A stretch of DNA of 64,000 bases from Mycolicibacterium vinylchloridicum (GTDB lineage: Bacteria; Actinomycetota; Actinomycetes; Mycobacteriales; Mycobacteriaceae), in contig NZ_JACBJQ010000009.1 of the NCBI RefSeq assembly GCF_013404075.1, positions 103,353-167,352 on the forward strand. The letters are read 5' to 3'. The position numbers and the translations under genes were made by a program. This document shows, piece by piece, positions 63,019 through 64,000 of the stretch; the first letter of the stretch is position 1, and each line of letters starts with the position of its first letter. The notes beneath the pieces are model-generated. The model had not been told where the DNA came from. It was given only the letters and a program-made list of their open reading frames with translations, and made no database searches.

Positions 63019-63768
63019 ATGCGAATCGCGGTAGCCGGCGCGACCGGAAACATCGGTGCTCGTACGGCCGCGGCCCTCGAACGCGCCGGGAACGACGTCG
63101 TGCGGATCAGTCGCTCATTGGGCGTTGACCTGCTCAGCGGCGAGGGGTTGGATGCGGCGTTGGAGGGTGTCGATGCGGTGGTCGACGCCATCAGCGCACC
63201 GCCCGTGGGCCCCGACGAGACCCGTGAGTATTTCGCAACGACGACGACAAACTTGCTCGCAGCCGAGCACCGTGCCGGCGTGCGCCACCACGTGCTGCTT
63301 TCGATCGTCGGCCTGAACAGAACCACCGGTGGTACCGCCCACTACGAGGGCAAACGGGCGCAGGAACGGCTGATCGAGGCGGGGCAGGTGCCGTGGACGA
63401 TCGTCCCGGCCACCCAGTTCCACGACTTCGCCGCGATGGCGGCCAGCTGGACCGAACAGGACGGCGTTGCTCTCATCGCCCCACTGCTCGTGCAACCGAT
63501 CGCGCCGGACGATATCGCGGCGGTACTCGCCGAGATCGCCGTCGGGGAGCCGCGGGGCCGCTACGTCGATGTGGCCGGTCCGGAGACCCAGGATCTGGTC
63601 GATATGGCGCGGCGCACGCACGCCGTCCTGGGTCACTCGGTGAAGCTGGTGCCGACGTGGTCGGGTCCGTTGGGACCGGAGTTGGCGGGCAATGTGCTGC
63701 TTCCTGGCGACGGCGCACGAATCGCCGCGACAACATTCGAACAATGGCTGGCGGCCGGCGCGCGCTGA
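63019..63768 (+). CDS. NmrA/SDR-like NAD(P)-binding protein
   Basis: 249 residues, an atypical extended SDR. The N-terminus I-A-V-A-G-A-T-G-N-I-G is the dinucleotide loop. The tail V-D-V-A-G-P-E-T-Q-D-L-V-D-M-A and the absence of a clear Y-x-x-x-K in the usual place (H-Y-E-G-K is the nearest, about residue 114) suggest an NmrA-like sensor or a quinone/NADPH-binding protein. GGAGG lies about 7 bp before the ATG. It ends 23 bp before a strong terminator. Confidence 0.85.
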   Translation: MRIAVAGATGNIGARTAAALERAGNDVVRISRSLGVDLLSGEGLDAALEGVDAVVDAISAPPVGPDETREYFATTTTNLLAAEHRAGVRHHVLLSIVGLNRTTGGTAHYEGKRAQERLIEAGQVPWTIVPATQFHDFAAMAASWTEQDGVALIAPLLVQPIAPDDIAAVLAEIAVGEPRGRYVDVAGPETQDLVDMARRTHAVLGHSVKLVPTWSGPLGPELAGNVLLPGDGARIAATTFEQWLAAGAR

Positions 63769-63791
63769 GGTCGTCGGGCGTCTGACGACCG

Positions 63792-63826
63792 GAAGAGGCC
63801 CATCCCGCGCCGGGATGGGCCTCTTC
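63792..63826. terminator. Perfect 16-bp stem-loop between convergent genes
   Basis: GAAGAGGCCCATCCCG (63792-63807) pairs completely with 63811-63826 around a CGC loop. It lies 23 bp after the NmrA-like gene and 17 bp after the end of the minus-strand gene at 63844, so it can serve both. TGATGTTTGCTCTT follows on the plus strand. Confidence 0.92.
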
Positions 63827-63843
63827 TGATGTTTGCTCTTACT

Positions 63844-64000
63844 TCAGGCGGTGCGACGAATTCCGCGCTTGAGGGTTGCGTCCAGCAGAGTGGTGTACGA
63901 GTCGGACCTGATCAGCGGTACCGGCGTGTCGTAGCCGGATGAATGAAGGTCATCGCGTGATTCTTCGAGAGACCCGCGAAAGTCACTCGAGCAAAGGAAT
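63844..64000 (-). CDS. C-terminal end of a minus-strand gene cut by the window
   Basis: Reading the minus strand gives about 51 codons without a stop, ending S-Y-T-T-L-L-D-A-T-L-K-R-G-I-R-R-T-A and TGA (complement of 63844-63846). Position just before a bidirectional terminator supports a real gene end. I do not recognise the protein. Confidence 0.5.
   Translation of the reverse strand, partial: FLCSSDFRGSLEESRDDLHSSGYDTPVPLIRSDSYTTLLDATLKRGIRRTA

Overview
The window looks like a chromosomal segment of a high-GC, fast-growing or environmental mycobacterium (Mycolicibacterium-like). The main evidence is gene order. From 6681 to 32188 the genes follow the Mycobacterium tuberculosis Rv3443c-Rv3417c backbone (rplM, rpsI, glmM, an EspC-like gene and its proline-rich partner, an alpha/beta hydrolase, glmS, nnrDE, gadB, alr, tsaE, tsaB, rimI, tsaD, groES, groEL1). 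Supporting signs are deazaflavin/F420-type enzymes, a histidine-tailed GroEL1, ESX-type proteins, a 13E12-family HNH protein, MpaB-like and P450 oxygenases, many GTG starts and several apparently leaderless promoters. All functions are read from sequence patterns; nothing was searched.

Layout. 1-6498: the end of a GAF regulator, an aldehyde/alcohol dehydrogenase pair (alcohol to carboxylate), a GNAT enzyme, a CGNR zinc-finger regulator divergent from a TIGR03086 protein, and a double-hotdog thioesterase. 6681-17043: ribosomal proteins L13 and S9, a small secreted protein, glmM and glmS (UDP-GlcNAc supply), an ESX-like pair, an LLM oxidoreductase, a hydrolase and the NAD(P)HX repair enzyme. 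17055-23884: gadB, a Ddn-like oxidoreductase and an accessory cassette (FAD/GcvT demethylase-like enzyme, choline-kinase-like enzyme, HAD phosphatase, GntR regulator) sitting where other mycobacteria carry other accessory genes. 23980-32188: alr, a hydrolase and the tightly overlapping tsaE-tsaB-rimI-tsaD run (the tRNA t6A pathway), another hydrolase, and groES-groEL1 under a CIRCE operator.

After groEL1 the expected neighbour whiB3 is absent and accessory DNA begins. 32379-34379 is a three-gene ESX cassette that looks like a secreted effector with its partner and a candidate immunity or chaperone gene. It is followed by a small gene (34374-34748) with a decayed second copy (36212-36484) on the other side of a 13E12 HNH gene. 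36582-40062 holds small secreted or zinc-ribbon proteins, an OsmC protein and an IclR regulator. The IclR gene is divergent from a five-gene catabolic operon (SDR, acetoacetate decarboxylase-like, two amidohydrolases, CoA transferase; 40113-45575). A TetR regulator is divergent from an MpaB-type oxygenase; an intact IS630-type element follows and abuts a P450 gene. Then come HD, SnoaL, MmyB-like regulator, zinc alcohol dehydrogenase and aldo/keto reductase genes.

The right end (54057-59481) carries two paralogous predicted secreted zinc metallopeptidases. They share an upstream palindrome and a 17-nt leader and flank a convergent secreted FN3 protein. An M15-like cell-wall enzyme, a DUF4349 lipoprotein, a CocE hydrolase, an NmrA-like protein and a strong terminator follow, facing the cut end of a minus-strand gene.
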